A stretch of 64,000 nucleotides of DNA from Actibacterium naphthalenivorans (GTDB taxonomy: Bacteria; Pseudomonadota; Alphaproteobacteria; Rhodobacterales; Rhodobacteraceae): the NCBI RefSeq assembly GCF_014196965.1, contig NZ_JACIEQ010000002.1:124001-188000 (forward strand). Direction: 5' to 3'. Shown piece by piece: positions 30,183 through 38,107 of this stretch. Below the pieces are notes generated by a model that saw nothing but the letters and a program-made list of their open reading frames with translations, had not been told where the DNA came from and did not search any database. Made by a program: the position numbers and the translations under genes. Every line of letters starts with the position of its first letter. The stretch's first letter is position 1.

Positions 30183-30860
30183 ATGGCTGAACCGCTGACA
30201 TCTGCACAAATGCGCGCCATCGAACAGGCGGCAATCGGCGCCGGCGCCGTTACCGGGCTCGATCTGATGGAGCGCGCGGGGCGCGGTGTGGTCGAGGCCG
30301 TGTTTCAACAGTGGCCGGGCCTGGCGCAGACCCCGCACAGGGCGGTGATTTTATGCGGTCCCGGAAACAATGGTGGTGACGGGTTCGTAGTGGCGCGAAT
30401 GCTGAAACAACGCGGCTGGGATATCGCGGTGTTCCTCTACGGTGATGCCGAAAAGCTGCCCGCGGATGCAAAAACCAATTGCGCGCGGTGGCGGGCGCTC
30501 GGGCCGCTGCACCCGCTTGATGCCGGCGCAAAGCCGCTGTCGCCCGCGCCGGATCTGGTTGTCGATGCGATCTTCGGCACCGGGCTGACCCGCCCGCTGG
30601 AGGGCGCCTTGCAAAAGCTGGCGCAGAGCCTGCCCGAGGGTCCCGCCACCTGGCACCTTGTCGCCGTCGATATCCCGACAGGGCTGAATGCCGACACCGG
30701 CGCCGTGCTCGGCGCCGCCTTCCCGGCCGAACTGACCGTTACCTTCCACTCGGAAAAGCGCGGCCACCGGCTCGGGGAGGGGCCGCGCCTGTGCGGCAGG
30801 ATCGTCGTCAAGGACATCGGCCTTTCATCTTTCCAGAAAATATCCCCGCCGGAGGCATGA
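30183..30860 (+). CDS. nnrE: NAD(P)H-hydrate epimerase (separate YjeF N-terminal domain)
   Basis: 225 residues. 'LCGPGNNGGDGFVVARML' is the nucleotide/K-binding motif, 'VDAIFGTGLTRPL' and 'VAVDIPTGLNADTG' complete the epimerase site. It interconverts R- and S-NAD(P)HX, damaged cofactor. In many bacteria, including E. coli, this domain is fused to the dehydratase. Here the last codons (KISPPEA, stop) fall in a copy of the dispersed repeat, and nnrD begins in the same frame right after the stop. GAGGAATGA precedes the start. Confidence 0.9.
   Translation: MAEPLTSAQMRAIEQAAIGAGAVTGLDLMERAGRGVVEAVFQQWPGLAQTPHRAVILCGPGNNGGDGFVVARMLKQRGWDIAVFLYGDAEKLPADAKTNCARWRALGPLHPLDAGAKPLSPAPDLVVDAIFGTGLTRPLEGALQKLAQSLPEGPATWHLVAVDIPTGLNADTGAVLGAAFPAELTVTFHSEKRGHRLGEGPRLCGRIVVKDIGLSSFQKISPPEA
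30839..30856 (-). repeat. Dispersed repeat copy 2, inside the 3' end of nnrE
   Basis: Exact core on the minus strand, with the GAAAGATGAA extension. It encodes the nnrE C-terminus and supplies GGAGG to the ATG of nnrD at 30861. Confidence 0.85.
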
Positions 30861-31730
30861 ATGTCAAAAGACCCGCGCCATATCACCGGCGGCCCCGCGA
30901 TGATCGACGCGCTGCGCAAAAAGCCCCAGCAGCACAAGTATGATCACGGTCATGCCCTGATCCTGTCGGGCGGTGCAGGGCGGGGCGGCGCCGCCCGGCT
31001 GGCCGCACGCGGCGCGCTGCGCATCGGGGCGGGGCTGGTGACACTCGGCTGCCCGCCCGCGGCGCTGCAGGAAAACGCGGCCCAGCTCACGGCGATCATG
31101 CTCAAACGGGTCGAGGACGCGCGGGCGCTGAAAGAGGTTCTGGAAGATACCCGCCTGAACGCGCTCTGCCTCGGCCCCGCCCTGGGCCTGGGCAAGGACA
31201 CCCGCGCGCTGGTCGAAACCGCGCTGGCGGCGGGGCGCGCGACGGTGCTGGATGCCGATGCGCTGTCCTCCTTCGCCGAGGCGCCGGAGGCGCTGTTCGA
31301 AATGCTGCACCCCGAAACCGTGCTCACCCCCCATGCGGGCGAATTCGCGCGGCTGTTCCCGGATATCGCGGAGGCGCCGGCCGAAGGCCCGGCTCTTTCC
31401 AGGGTGGGCGCCACACGCGCGGCGGCCGCGCGCGCGGGCTGCATCGTGCTGCTGAAGGGCGCGCATACCGTGATCGCGGATCCGGGCGGGCGCTGCGCCG
31501 TCAATTCGGCGCTTTATGACAGGTCCGCGCCCTGGCTGGCAACAGCGGGCGCGGGCGATGTGCTGGCGGGGTTCATCACCGGGCTGCTGGCGCGAGGTTT
31601 TGCCCCGATGCAGGCGGCGGAAACGGCGGCCTGGCTGCATGTGGAATGCGCGTTGCGCTTCGGACCCGGGCTGGTGGCCGAGGATCTGCCCGACATGCTG
31701 CCGCAGGTCTTCCGCGCGCTGGAGGTCTGA
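30861..31730 (+). CDS. nnrD: ADP-dependent NAD(P)H-hydrate dehydratase
   Basis: 289 residues, ribokinase-like fold. 'GHALILSGGAGRGGAARLAA' , 'LCLGPALGLGKDT', 'LTPHAGEFARLFP' and the 'ATAGAGDVLAGFITGLLARG' anion-hole/catalytic Asp motif are typical of the YjeF C-terminal domain. It dehydrates S-NAD(P)HX back to NAD(P)H. The ATG directly follows the nnrE stop, in the same frame, with the repeat's GGAGG as ribosome-binding site. Reading through the single TGA would yield a normal-sized bifunctional enzyme. Confidence 0.92.
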   Translation: MSKDPRHITGGPAMIDALRKKPQQHKYDHGHALILSGGAGRGGAARLAARGALRIGAGLVTLGCPPAALQENAAQLTAIMLKRVEDARALKEVLEDTRLNALCLGPALGLGKDTRALVETALAAGRATVLDADALSSFAEAPEALFEMLHPETVLTPHAGEFARLFPDIAEAPAEGPALSRVGATRAAAARAGCIVLLKGAHTVIADPGGRCAVNSALYDRSAPWLATAGAGDVLAGFITGLLARGFAPMQAAETAAWLHVECALRFGPGLVAEDLPDMLPQVFRALEV

Positions 31731-31745
31731 CCGGCGGGGCCGGGA

Positions 31746-32237
31746 TCAGGCCGGTACGGCCACGCGGGCGGCGCTGCCAACCTCTATGCCATCGGCATAG
31801 AACACCTGTTCGTCATCAAAGATCAGCGACCAGACGCGCAGGCCGCACATCTCCCGCGCCGTCGCGATATGCGTGCCATCGGCCAGATGTTCGACCGGAA
31901 CAAGGGCCTGTTCGGCGTCATAGAGCGCCCGGGCGCGCCAATCGCGCACGAGAACGCGCTGGCCCGGGGCCACCAGAAGCGTCTCGCACGGGTGATCATG
32001 CCCCAGCGCGCCGGGGCGGATGCGGAACGGCGCCCCGGCCAGCGTGCGCGCCGCGAGCCCGCGCAAGACACGCGCACCGCTGCGGGTGATGATACGATCG
32101 CCCTTGTTCAGAAATTCCACCGGCAGCGCGCCATCGAGTGTCAGAACGATGCTGCCCTGTGCCAGCCCGCCGACGGATCCGAAAGGATCGCGGCCCGTGC
32201 CGCCGCGCCGTGCGCGGCCATCCGTTGAATGAAACAT
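31746..32237 (-). CDS. Hint-domain protein (Hint_2 type), stand-alone
   Basis: 163 residues, nearly all one Hint fold: 'GLAQGSIVLTLDGALPVEFLNKGDRIITR' region at residues about 24-52, 'LLVAPGQRVLVRDWRARALY' (the HPDH-like middle block) and 'VWSLIFDDEQVFYADGIEVG' at the end. This is the Rhodobacteraceae Hint_2 family. The usual first-residue Cys of inteins and Hedgehog domains is absent, as is an N- or C-extein, so self-splicing is unlikely. No signal peptide. Convergent with nnrD, gap 15 bp. Function unknown. Confidence 0.82.
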   Translation of the reverse strand: MFHSTDGRARRGGTGRDPFGSVGGLAQGSIVLTLDGALPVEFLNKGDRIITRSGARVLRGLAARTLAGAPFRIRPGALGHDHPCETLLVAPGQRVLVRDWRARALYDAEQALVPVEHLADGTHIATAREMCGLRVWSLIFDDEQVFYADGIEVGSAARVAVPA

Positions 32238-32413
32238 GATAATACCTGCTCAATCCGTCTGTTTTTGTTTTGGGCAAGAATATGTCAAAATTGGGTTAGC
32301 GGCGAGTGATTTCTGTGATGCGTTTTCTGCTCGCATCCCATTCCAGCCTTTGCTAGAAGGGCGCGAAATTCAGGGGCGGCCCCGATATGTGTGGGGGCTG
32401 CCCTCGTGGTTTT

Positions 32414-32498
32414 GCGGGTGTGGCGGAATTGGTAGACGCACCAGATTTAGGTTCTGGCGCTGCAAGGCGTGGGGGTTCAAGTCCCTCCACCCGCACCA
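32414..32498 (+). tRNA. tRNA-Leu (UAG anticodon)
   Basis: 85 nt including an encoded CCA. The acceptor GCGGGTG pairs with CACCCGC; the D-arm 'GGAATTGGTAGACGC', anticodon stem CCAGA/TCTGG with loop TTTAGGT (anticodon TAG), a long variable arm as in class II tRNAs, and T-loop GTTCAAGTCC are all present. It ends 24 nt before tig. Confidence 0.96.
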
Positions 32499-32522
32499 GA
32501 GATGGACGAGAAGGACGATAAT

Positions 32523-33854
32523 ATGCAGGTGACCGAAACCCTGAACGAAGGTCTGAAGCGTGGCTATCAGATCACCGTAAGCGCGGCCGAGCTGGACGCG
32601 AAGGTGGTCGAAAAGCTGACCGAAGCGCAGCCCGACGTCGAAATGAAGGGCTTTCGCAAGGGCAAGGTTCCGATGGCGCTGCTGAAAAAGCAGTTCGGCC
32701 AGCGCCTGCTGGGCGAAGCCATGCAGGAAGCCGTGGATGGCGCGATGAACGCCCATTTCGAAGAGACCGGCGACCGCCCCGCGCTTCAGCCCGACGTCAA
32801 GATGACGAATGAGGACTGGAAGGAAGGCGACGATGTCGTGGTCGAGATGACCTACGAAGCGCTGCCCGAGATCCCCGATCTGGACATGACGGGTGTCACG
32901 CTGGAAAAGCTGGTCGTGAAGGCCGCCGAGGCCGACATCACCGAAGCGCTGGAAAGCTTGGCCAAAAGCTCGCAGACCTTCGAGGATCGCGAAGAGGGGG
33001 CCGCTGCCGAGGATGGCGATCAGGTCGTGATCGATTTCCTGGGCAAGGTCGATGGCGAAGCCTTCGAAGGCGGCGCGGCCGAGGATTATCCGCTGATCCT
33101 GGGCTCCAACAGCTTCATCCCCGGTTTCGAGGATCAGCTTGTCGGGGCGAAAGCCGGCGATGCGGTCGAGGTGAAGGTGGGCTTCCCGGCCGAATACGGG
33201 GCCGAGAACCTGGCCGGCAAGGATGCAGTTTTCGAATGCACCGTGAAGGCCGTGAAAGCGCCGAAAGCGGCCGAGCTGGACGACGCGCTGGCCAAGCAAT
33301 ACGGCGCCGACGATCTGGACGCGCTGAAAGCCCAGGTCGCCGAGAGGCTGGAGGCGGAATATTCCGGTGCCTCGCGCGCGGTGATGAAGCGGGCGCTTCT
33401 GGACGTGCTGGACGAAAAGGTCAGCTTCGAGCTGCCGCCCAGCCTGCTGGAGGCCGAGGCCAAGCAGATCGCGCATCAGCTGTGGCACGAGGATAACCCC
33501 GAGGTCGAGGGGCATGATCACCCCGAGATCGAGGTGACCGACGAGCATAACAAGCTGGCCGAGCGCCGGGTGCGTCTGGGCCTGCTTCTGGCCGAGCTGG
33601 GCCGCAAGGCCGAGGTCGAAGTGTCGGATGCCGAGATGACCCAGGCTATGATGAACCAGGCACGCCAATATCCGGGCCAGGAGCGTCAGTTCTTCGAGTT
33701 CGTGCAGCAGAACCCGCAGATGCAGCAACAACTGCGCGCGCCGCTGTTCGAAGACAAGGTTGTCGATTACCTGTTCGAACTGGCCGAAGTCACCGAAAAG
33801 GAAGTGTCGAAAGACGATCTGCAGAAGGCGGTCGAGGCGCTGGACGAAGAATAA
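32523..33854 (+). CDS. tig: Trigger factor (ribosome-bound chaperone)
   Basis: 443 residues. The N-terminal ribosome-binding domain has the signature '[21 protein letters not shown]' region near residue 40; residues about 150-245 are the FKBP-type prolyl isomerase domain ('[20 protein letters not shown]', '[16 protein letters not shown]'); the rest is the helical chaperone arm. It folds nascent proteins at the tunnel exit. ATG 32523 was chosen because the N-terminus [15 protein letters not shown] is the family start; GAGAAGG lies upstream. Likely co-transcribed with the tRNA-Leu just ahead. Confidence 0.96.
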   Translation: MQVTETLNEGLKRGYQITVSAAELDAKVVEKLTEAQPDVEMKGFRKGKVPMALLKKQFGQRLLGEAMQEAVDGAMNAHFEETGDRPALQPDVKMTNEDWKEGDDVVVEMTYEALPEIPDLDMTGVTLEKLVVKAAEADITEALESLAKSSQTFEDREEGAAAEDGDQVVIDFLGKVDGEAFEGGAAEDYPLILGSNSFIPGFEDQLVGAKAGDAVEVKVGFPAEYGAENLAGKDAVFECTVKAVKAPKAAELDDALAKQYGADDLDALKAQVAERLEAEYSGASRAVMKRALLDVLDEKVSFELPPSLLEAEAKQIAHQLWHEDNPEVEGHDHPEIEVTDEHNKLAERRVRLGLLLAELGRKAEVEVSDAEMTQAMMNQARQYPGQERQFFEFVQQNPQMQQQLRAPLFEDKVVDYLFELAEVTEKEVSKDDLQKAVEALDEE

Positions 33855-33882
33855 GCGTTTCCTTCAGACACGTAATGCCAGG

Positions 33883-33913
33883 CGGCCGTCCTTTGGGGCG
33901 GCCGTTTGCTTTT
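33883..33913 (+). terminator. Intrinsic terminator of tig
   Basis: CGGCCGTCC / GGGCGGCCG (one G-U pair), loop TTTG, then TTTGCTTTT, about 28 nt past the tig stop. Confidence 0.85.
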
Positions 33914-33958
33914 GCGCGCCGGCTGCGGCGGGGACGGTGCAATCGCCGTGACGAAAAC

Positions 33959-33993
33959 GAAAAAGCCGCGCAGGTTTCCCCGCGCGGCTTTGT
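33959..33993 (-). terminator. Intrinsic terminator of rpsF-rpsR-rplI
   Basis: AAAAGCCGCGC and GCGCGGCTTT form a stem of about 10 bp, with a U-run on the minus-strand transcript, about 25 nt past the rplI stop. Confidence 0.85.
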
Positions 33994-34015
33994 GTCTGTT
34001 TCCGAAGGGCGAAGC

Positions 34016-34624
34016 TCAGGCTTCGTCTTCTTCCGCGGCGGCTTCGGTCGGGCCTTCCTCGTCGGAGGCGGCGCCGCCGATATCGTCAAACAGCTCCGCG
34101 ATCTCGAAATCGGCTTCGGCCTCGGCTTCGGCGGCAAGCTCCTGAATGGACTTGCCGGAGGCCTGAAGCTCGGCTTCTTCCGGGGAACGGGCGACATTCA
34201 GGTGAATCGTCACCTCGACCTCGGGGTGCAGGCGCACGGAAACGTCATGGATGCCCAGATCCTTGATCGGCGTGATCAGAACGATCTGCTTGCGGTCGAC
34301 CGTGAAGCCTTCGGCGGTGGCCGCCTCGGCCGCATCGCGCGGCGTGACCGAACCGTAAAGCGCGCCGGAATCGGAGGCGGAGCGAATCACGATAAAGCTC
34401 TGCCCGTCCAGCTTTTCGGCCAGGGATTCCGCTTCGCGACGGGTTTCAAGGTTGCGCGCTTCAAGCTGGGCTTTCTGCGTCTCGAAGCTGGCGATGTTGC
34501 TTTCGCTGGCGCGCATGGCCTTGCCCTGCGGCAGCAGGAAGTTGCGCGCGTAGCCGTCCTTTACAGAGACGACCTCGCCCATCTGGCCAAGCTTGGCCAC
34601 ACGTTCCAGAAGGATGACTTGCAT
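34016..34624 (-). CDS. rplI: 50S ribosomal protein L9
   Basis: 202 residues; the usual L9 is about 150. The N-terminal domain '[19 protein letters not shown]' and '[14 protein letters not shown]' are the family signature. The extra C-terminal ~50 residues are strongly acidic (e.g. '[16 protein letters not shown]' and 'EAAAEEDEA'), a known extension in Rhodobacterales. Last gene of the rpsF-rpsR-rplI operon; 12 bp after rpsR; GAGAAAG precedes its start. Confidence 0.96.
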   Translation of the reverse strand: MQVILLERVAKLGQMGEVVSVKDGYARNFLLPQGKAMRASESNIASFETQKAQLEARNLETRREAESLAEKLDGQSFIVIRSASDSGALYGSVTPRDAAEAATAEGFTVDRKQIVLITPIKDLGIHDVSVRLHPEVEVTIHLNVARSPEEAELQASGKSIQELAAEAEAEADFEIAELFDDIGGAASDEEGPTEAAAEEDEA

Positions 34625-34636
34625 TGTGCTTTCTCC

Positions 34637-34864
34637 TTACTTCACAGCGTAGGGCAGCAGGGCGAGGAAGCGGGCGCGCTTGATGGCGCGGGCCAGTTCA
34701 CGCTGCTTCTTGGCCGAAACCGCGGTGATGCGGGACGGGACGATCTTGCCGCGCTCAGAGATGTAGCGCTGCAGCAGGCGGGTGTCTTTGTAGTCGATCT
34801 TCGGCGCGTTGTCGCCCGAGAAGGGGCAGACCTTGCGGCGGCGGAAAAACGGTTTGTTAGCCAT
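34637..34864 (-). CDS. rpsR: 30S ribosomal protein S18
   Basis: 75 residues with the S18 signature: '[17 protein letters not shown]', '[18 protein letters not shown]' and '[18 protein letters not shown]'. It binds S6 in the 30S platform. Middle gene of the operon, 29 bp after rpsF. Confidence 0.98.
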   Translation of the reverse strand: MANKPFFRRRKVCPFSGDNAPKIDYKDTRLLQRYISERGKIVPSRITAVSAKKQRELARAIKRARFLALLPYAVK

Positions 34865-34893
34865 CGGTTATGTCCTTTTCCTGAAGCTTCTGA

Positions 34894-35247
34894 TCAGCGG
34901 CGTTCGCGGCGTTCGCTGCGCTCGTCACGCTTTTGCATCTGCACGGACGGGCCTTCGGGATGTGCGTCGACCTTGATGGTCAGCACGCGCATCACATCGT
35001 CATGCAGGCGCATCAGGCGCTCCATTTCCTGTACCGCTGTCGCCGGGGCGTCGGTCTTCAGGAAGGCATAGTGGCCCTTGCGGTTCTTGTTGATCTTGTA
35101 GGCCATCGTCTTGACGCCCCAGTACTCGCTTTCAACGACGTTGCCGCCATTGTCGGAAAGGACGGAGGAGAAGTGTTCGACAAGGCCTTCGGCCTGCGTG
35201 TTGGACAGGTCCTGACGCGCAATAAAGACATGCTCGTAAAGCGGCAT
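34894..35247 (-). CDS. rpsF: 30S ribosomal protein S6
   Basis: 117 residues: 'MPLYEHVFIARQDLSNTQ', 'VVESEYWGVKTMAYKINK', 'GHYAFLKTDAP' and an Arg/Glu-rich C-terminus. First gene of its operon; GGAG precedes the start. Expression is probably autoregulated by the S6:S18 complex through the structured leader noted at 35296-35350. Confidence 0.97.
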   Translation of the reverse strand: MPLYEHVFIARQDLSNTQAEGLVEHFSSVLSDNGGNVVESEYWGVKTMAYKINKNRKGHYAFLKTDAPATAVQEMERLMRLHDDVMRVLTIKVDAHPEGPSVQMQKRDERSERRERR

Positions 35248-35295
35248 GTAAGCTCCAGTTCTTTTCTCGGGTGCATTTCATAGGGCGGTATAGAG

Positions 35296-35350
35296 CCTTC
35301 CGCATCCCGCCCACGAGAGACTGCACCGGTTTCGCATGATCTGCGGAAGG
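35296..35350 (-). promoter_or_regulatory. Structured rpsF leader, candidate S6:S18-binding element
   Basis: In the minus-strand RNA, CCTTCCGCA at the 5' end pairs perfectly with TGCGGAAGG 37 nt later. The loop contains ACCGG. Autoregulatory S6:S18 leaders with a conserved CCG element are known upstream of rpsF in many bacteria; a match to that motif is not proven here. Confidence 0.45.
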
Positions 35351-35357
35351 AAGCGCC

Positions 35358-35385
35358 CTTATACACAAGGGCCGGGGTGATGCAA
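35358..35385 (-). promoter_or_regulatory. Promoter of rpsF-rpsR-rplI
   Basis: On the minus strand TTGCAT, 16 nt, TATAAG, about 110 nt before rpsF. Start of transcription predicted near 35351, at the base of the leader stem. Confidence 0.65.
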
Positions 35386-35519
35386 GCGCCGCGCGGCCGG
35401 CCGCGGGGGGCAGGCGGCGGGGGCCATGCAACCTTGCCGCGAAAAGGTTCCGCGCATGTCCGATTCTGACCATGATTGGCGGGCAGCTTGCAGACAACCA
35501 TGCCTGTGGAGAATGCGCC

Positions 35520-36146
35520 ATGAACGCGCCAACCAGTTTGACGACCTTCGGCGTGACGAGTTCGGGTGCCGAGCACCTGTTGAGTATTGTGGACACCAAA
35601 TGGGGTTTCATCATCCGGTCGGACACGCAGTTCGCCCGGCGTGCCGTCCTGATCGAGCGGGTGGCGGCGATGGCCGGGCTGGCGGTTCTGGCCGTGGCCT
35701 GCGGCAGCTGGTTCCTTCCCGAAGTCCCTTCCGCGGTGGATACCGGCCCGGCGGGACGCTTGATCTCGACGGTGGCGCTGGCCACGCCGGCGCTTGCGTT
35801 TCTATGGGTGTCCGAGCGCGGCCTGGCGCGGGAGGCGCAGGTCGATATCGTGAAGAGCAGGCTGCGACTGACCCTGTGCAACCGCCGCGGCAAGAGCCGT
35901 GCCTATCGCATCATCCCCTTCGACAAGATCGCCAGCGCCTATGTCAAACCCGGCAACGACCGGGGGGATGCGTCACAGCTTTTCGTGCGCCACGCTGATA
36001 CCAACGAGGTCGTGCATGTGGCCAGCGGGCGCGAGACGACCCTGCGCAGGCTGCACGAACGCCTTTCGCGCGAGCTGCGTCCGGTGCAGACCCAGCTTCA
36101 GGGCTGGGAACGCGTGGGCCGCAAGCTGCAACCTTCGATGCCCTGA
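35520..36146 (+). CDS. Two-helix membrane protein of unknown function
   Basis: 208 residues. Two membrane helices (about 42-63 and 80-100) lie between a short N-terminal part and a C-terminal cytosolic beta-rich region ('LTLCNRRGKSRAYRIIPFDKI', 'LFVRHADTNEVVHVASG') that resembles PH-like domains of bacterial membrane proteins. ATG 35520 has GGAG upstream. It stands alone between the ribosomal operon and the glycosyltransferase gene. I do not recognise the family. Confidence 0.7.
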   Translation: MNAPTSLTTFGVTSSGAEHLLSIVDTKWGFIIRSDTQFARRAVLIERVAAMAGLAVLAVACGSWFLPEVPSAVDTGPAGRLISTVALATPALAFLWVSERGLAREAQVDIVKSRLRLTLCNRRGKSRAYRIIPFDKIASAYVKPGNDRGDASQLFVRHADTNEVVHVASGRETTLRRLHERLSRELRPVQTQLQGWERVGRKLQPSMP

Positions 36147-36216
36147 ACCCGCGCCCGCCGCTGGATTATCGCGTCCCGTGCGGGTAAGAGCCTGCCATGT
36201 GAACAGGAGGCGGGCG

Positions 36217-37131
36217 ATGTTCCGGGGGCTGCTTTCTCGAAAACCGGTCACCAAGCTGGCCCTGACACCGCCCGACCCACAGCCGGGGCGGGCGGGGATC
36301 GCGCTTGTTCTGATCGTCCGCAACGAGGCGCGGCATATCGGCGAATGGGCCGCGTTTCACCTACAGGCCGGCGTGGCGCATGTTGTCGTCTATGACAATG
36401 GCTGCACCGATGGCACCATCGGCGTGCTGCGCGATGTGTTGGGTGACAGGCTGACGGTGATGCCCTGGAACCAGAAGCTGCGCGATGCGGTGACGGGGCG
36501 CGAGCTGCACAATCAGGTGCTGGCCTATGCCCATGCGATCCGCAATTTCGGCGGCCGGTTCCGCTGGATGGCCTGTATCGACGCCGACGAGTTTCTGGTG
36601 CCAAAGCAGGCGGCAGACCTTCCCGCCGCGCTTGTCCCGCTGGAGGGCTGCGCGTCGATCTCTCTGCCGTGGCATAATTTCGGGCGCAACGGCCATGTCG
36701 CGCCGCCTGACGGCGGGGTTTTGCGGAACTATACCCGCCGCGCCGCCGACCCGATGAGCGGTGCGCGCGGGGTGACGAATTTCAAGGTGATCGTGGACCC
36801 GGCGCATGTAACGGCGGTAAAGGTTCACAGCTATGAGGTGGATGGCCGGGCCGTCACCTGGAATGACCGGGGGGCACGGTTTGCCCTGAAAGACCGGGCG
36901 GGCCGCGCGTTTTATTCGGCCGACCATATCCAGCTCAACCACTATTACACCCGGTCGGAACAGGAACTTGCGGCGAAGATCGCGCGCGGATCGAACCAGA
37001 GCGTCGAGGCCGCGCGCCATGCCGCCCGCGTCCGGCGCAATGTGGCAAATATCGAGGCCGAGGAGGTCGAGGACCGCTGCGCGCTTGATTTTCTGGCGCG
37101 CGCAGGGGCGGAAACGGGCGGTCATCGCTGA
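36217..37131 (+). CDS. Glycosyltransferase (family 92/2-like)
   Basis: 304 residues with a GT-A fold pattern: 'ALVLIVRNEARHIGEWAAFH', 'VVVYDNGCTDGT', and the metal-binding DxD in 'MACIDADEFLVP'; 'SLPWHNFGRNGH' and 'INHY'-like 'QLNHYYTRS' match GT92-type enzymes. Cytoplasmic or peripheral at the membrane; probably adds a sugar to a surface glycan. AGGAGG precedes the ATG. Acceptor unknown. Confidence 0.82.
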   Translation: MFRGLLSRKPVTKLALTPPDPQPGRAGIALVLIVRNEARHIGEWAAFHLQAGVAHVVVYDNGCTDGTIGVLRDVLGDRLTVMPWNQKLRDAVTGRELHNQVLAYAHAIRNFGGRFRWMACIDADEFLVPKQAADLPAALVPLEGCASISLPWHNFGRNGHVAPPDGGVLRNYTRRAADPMSGARGVTNFKVIVDPAHVTAVKVHSYEVDGRAVTWNDRGARFALKDRAGRAFYSADHIQLNHYYTRSEQELAAKIARGSNQSVEAARHAARVRRNVANIEAEEVEDRCALDFLARAGAETGGHR

Positions 37132-37326
37132 CCGTGCCAAGGGCCCAGGTCGCGGCCGCGCGGGCCGGAACACCCGGAAACATTCGCGTTTCGGGGCCAA
37201 TCACCGCAATTTCATCCGCATAGTTCGCGTTACCGGCATTGTTCCGGCATCAAAACGCCTCAATTTTTACTGAGAATTCCAACTCAAGTTGCTCTGAACG
37301 TTGGCGGATAGCGGGAAAGGACCCTC

Positions 37327-38001
37327 ATGTACCGCGCGGCACGAACAGTTGGATTTCGGAAATTGAGGGCGTTCCTGCGCGCCGAGGGCGGTGCGGTGAC
37401 AGCCGAGTACGCGATACTTGCGGCAACGGCGGTTTCGCTCGGGTTTGCGGTGGTCAGTACCGTGGAGGTCGGGGTTGGGGATCTTTCAGGCTCCACCTCA
37501 GATGTTCTGAGTTCGATCGAAGTGTCGGCCTATGGCACGTCAACGGGACCCACTGGCGGAGATGGAAGCAGTGACAGCGGCGGCGGCGGTGGTTCGGGTG
37601 GGGGTGGCGACAGCGGCGGCGGTGACAATGGCGACGACGGCGGCGACAGTGGCGACGACGGCAGTAGCGGTGATACCGGCGGCGGTGACGGCGGCTCTGG
37701 CGGTGACACCGGCGGTGGAAGCGGTGCGGGCGGCGATGGTGGCGGCTCTGGCGGCGGGGATGGCGATGGTGGCGGCTCGGGCGATGGTGATGGCGACAGC
37801 GGCGGCTCCGGTGGCGGCGACAACGGCGGCTCCGGTGGCGGCGACAACGGCGAAAACGGGTCGCAGGGCAACAACGGCAAATCCGACAACAACAAGAACA
37901 AGGACAAGTCGGACAAGGATGACACGTCTGATCTGGGCAACCCGGGAAATGACAAGGATGTCGGCAAGGCGGGCGAGGATCCCAGCGGAAAGGGCGGTTG
38001 A
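37327..38001 (+). CDS. Flp/type IVb pilin-like N-terminus fused to a Gly/Ser/Asp-rich tail
   Basis: 224 residues. Residues 1-50 have the class III prepilin form: basic leader, 'AEGGAVTAEYAILAATAVSL' with Gly before the cleavage point and Glu5-Tyr after it, then a hydrophobic helix. Residues about 75-180 are almost only Gly, Ser, Asp and Thr; about 180-224 are Asn/Lys/Asp-rich. Normal Flp pilins end soon after the helix, so the ~150-residue low-complexity acidic tail is unusual. AAAGGA precedes the ATG. Likely processed by a prepilin peptidase and displayed at the surface. No tad genes lie nearby. Confidence 0.72.
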   Translation: MYRAARTVGFRKLRAFLRAEGGAVTAEYAILAATAVSLGFAVVSTVEVGVGDLSGSTSDVLSSIEVSAYGTSTGPTGGDGSSDSGGGGGSGGGGDSGGGDNGDDGGDSGDDGSSGDTGGGDGGSGGDTGGGSGAGGDGGGSGGGDGDGGGSGDGDGDSGGSGGGDNGGSGGGDNGENGSQGNNGKSDNNKNKDKSDKDDTSDLGNPGNDKDVGKAGEDPSGKGG

Positions 38002-38049
38002 GGCGGCCTGATCGGCCATCGCCGCGAAACGCCCCTTACGACAAGTCAA

Positions 38050-38078
38050 TTGCACATAGGCTGGGCTCGGGGTATCTC
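38050..38078 (+). promoter_or_regulatory. Candidate promoter of the fabD-fabG genes
   Basis: TTGCAC, 17 nt, TATCTC, ending 30 nt before the fabD start. Confidence 0.45.
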
Positions 38079-38107
38079 CCTGCGAAATGATCCGAGGGGA
38101 GGGTAGC

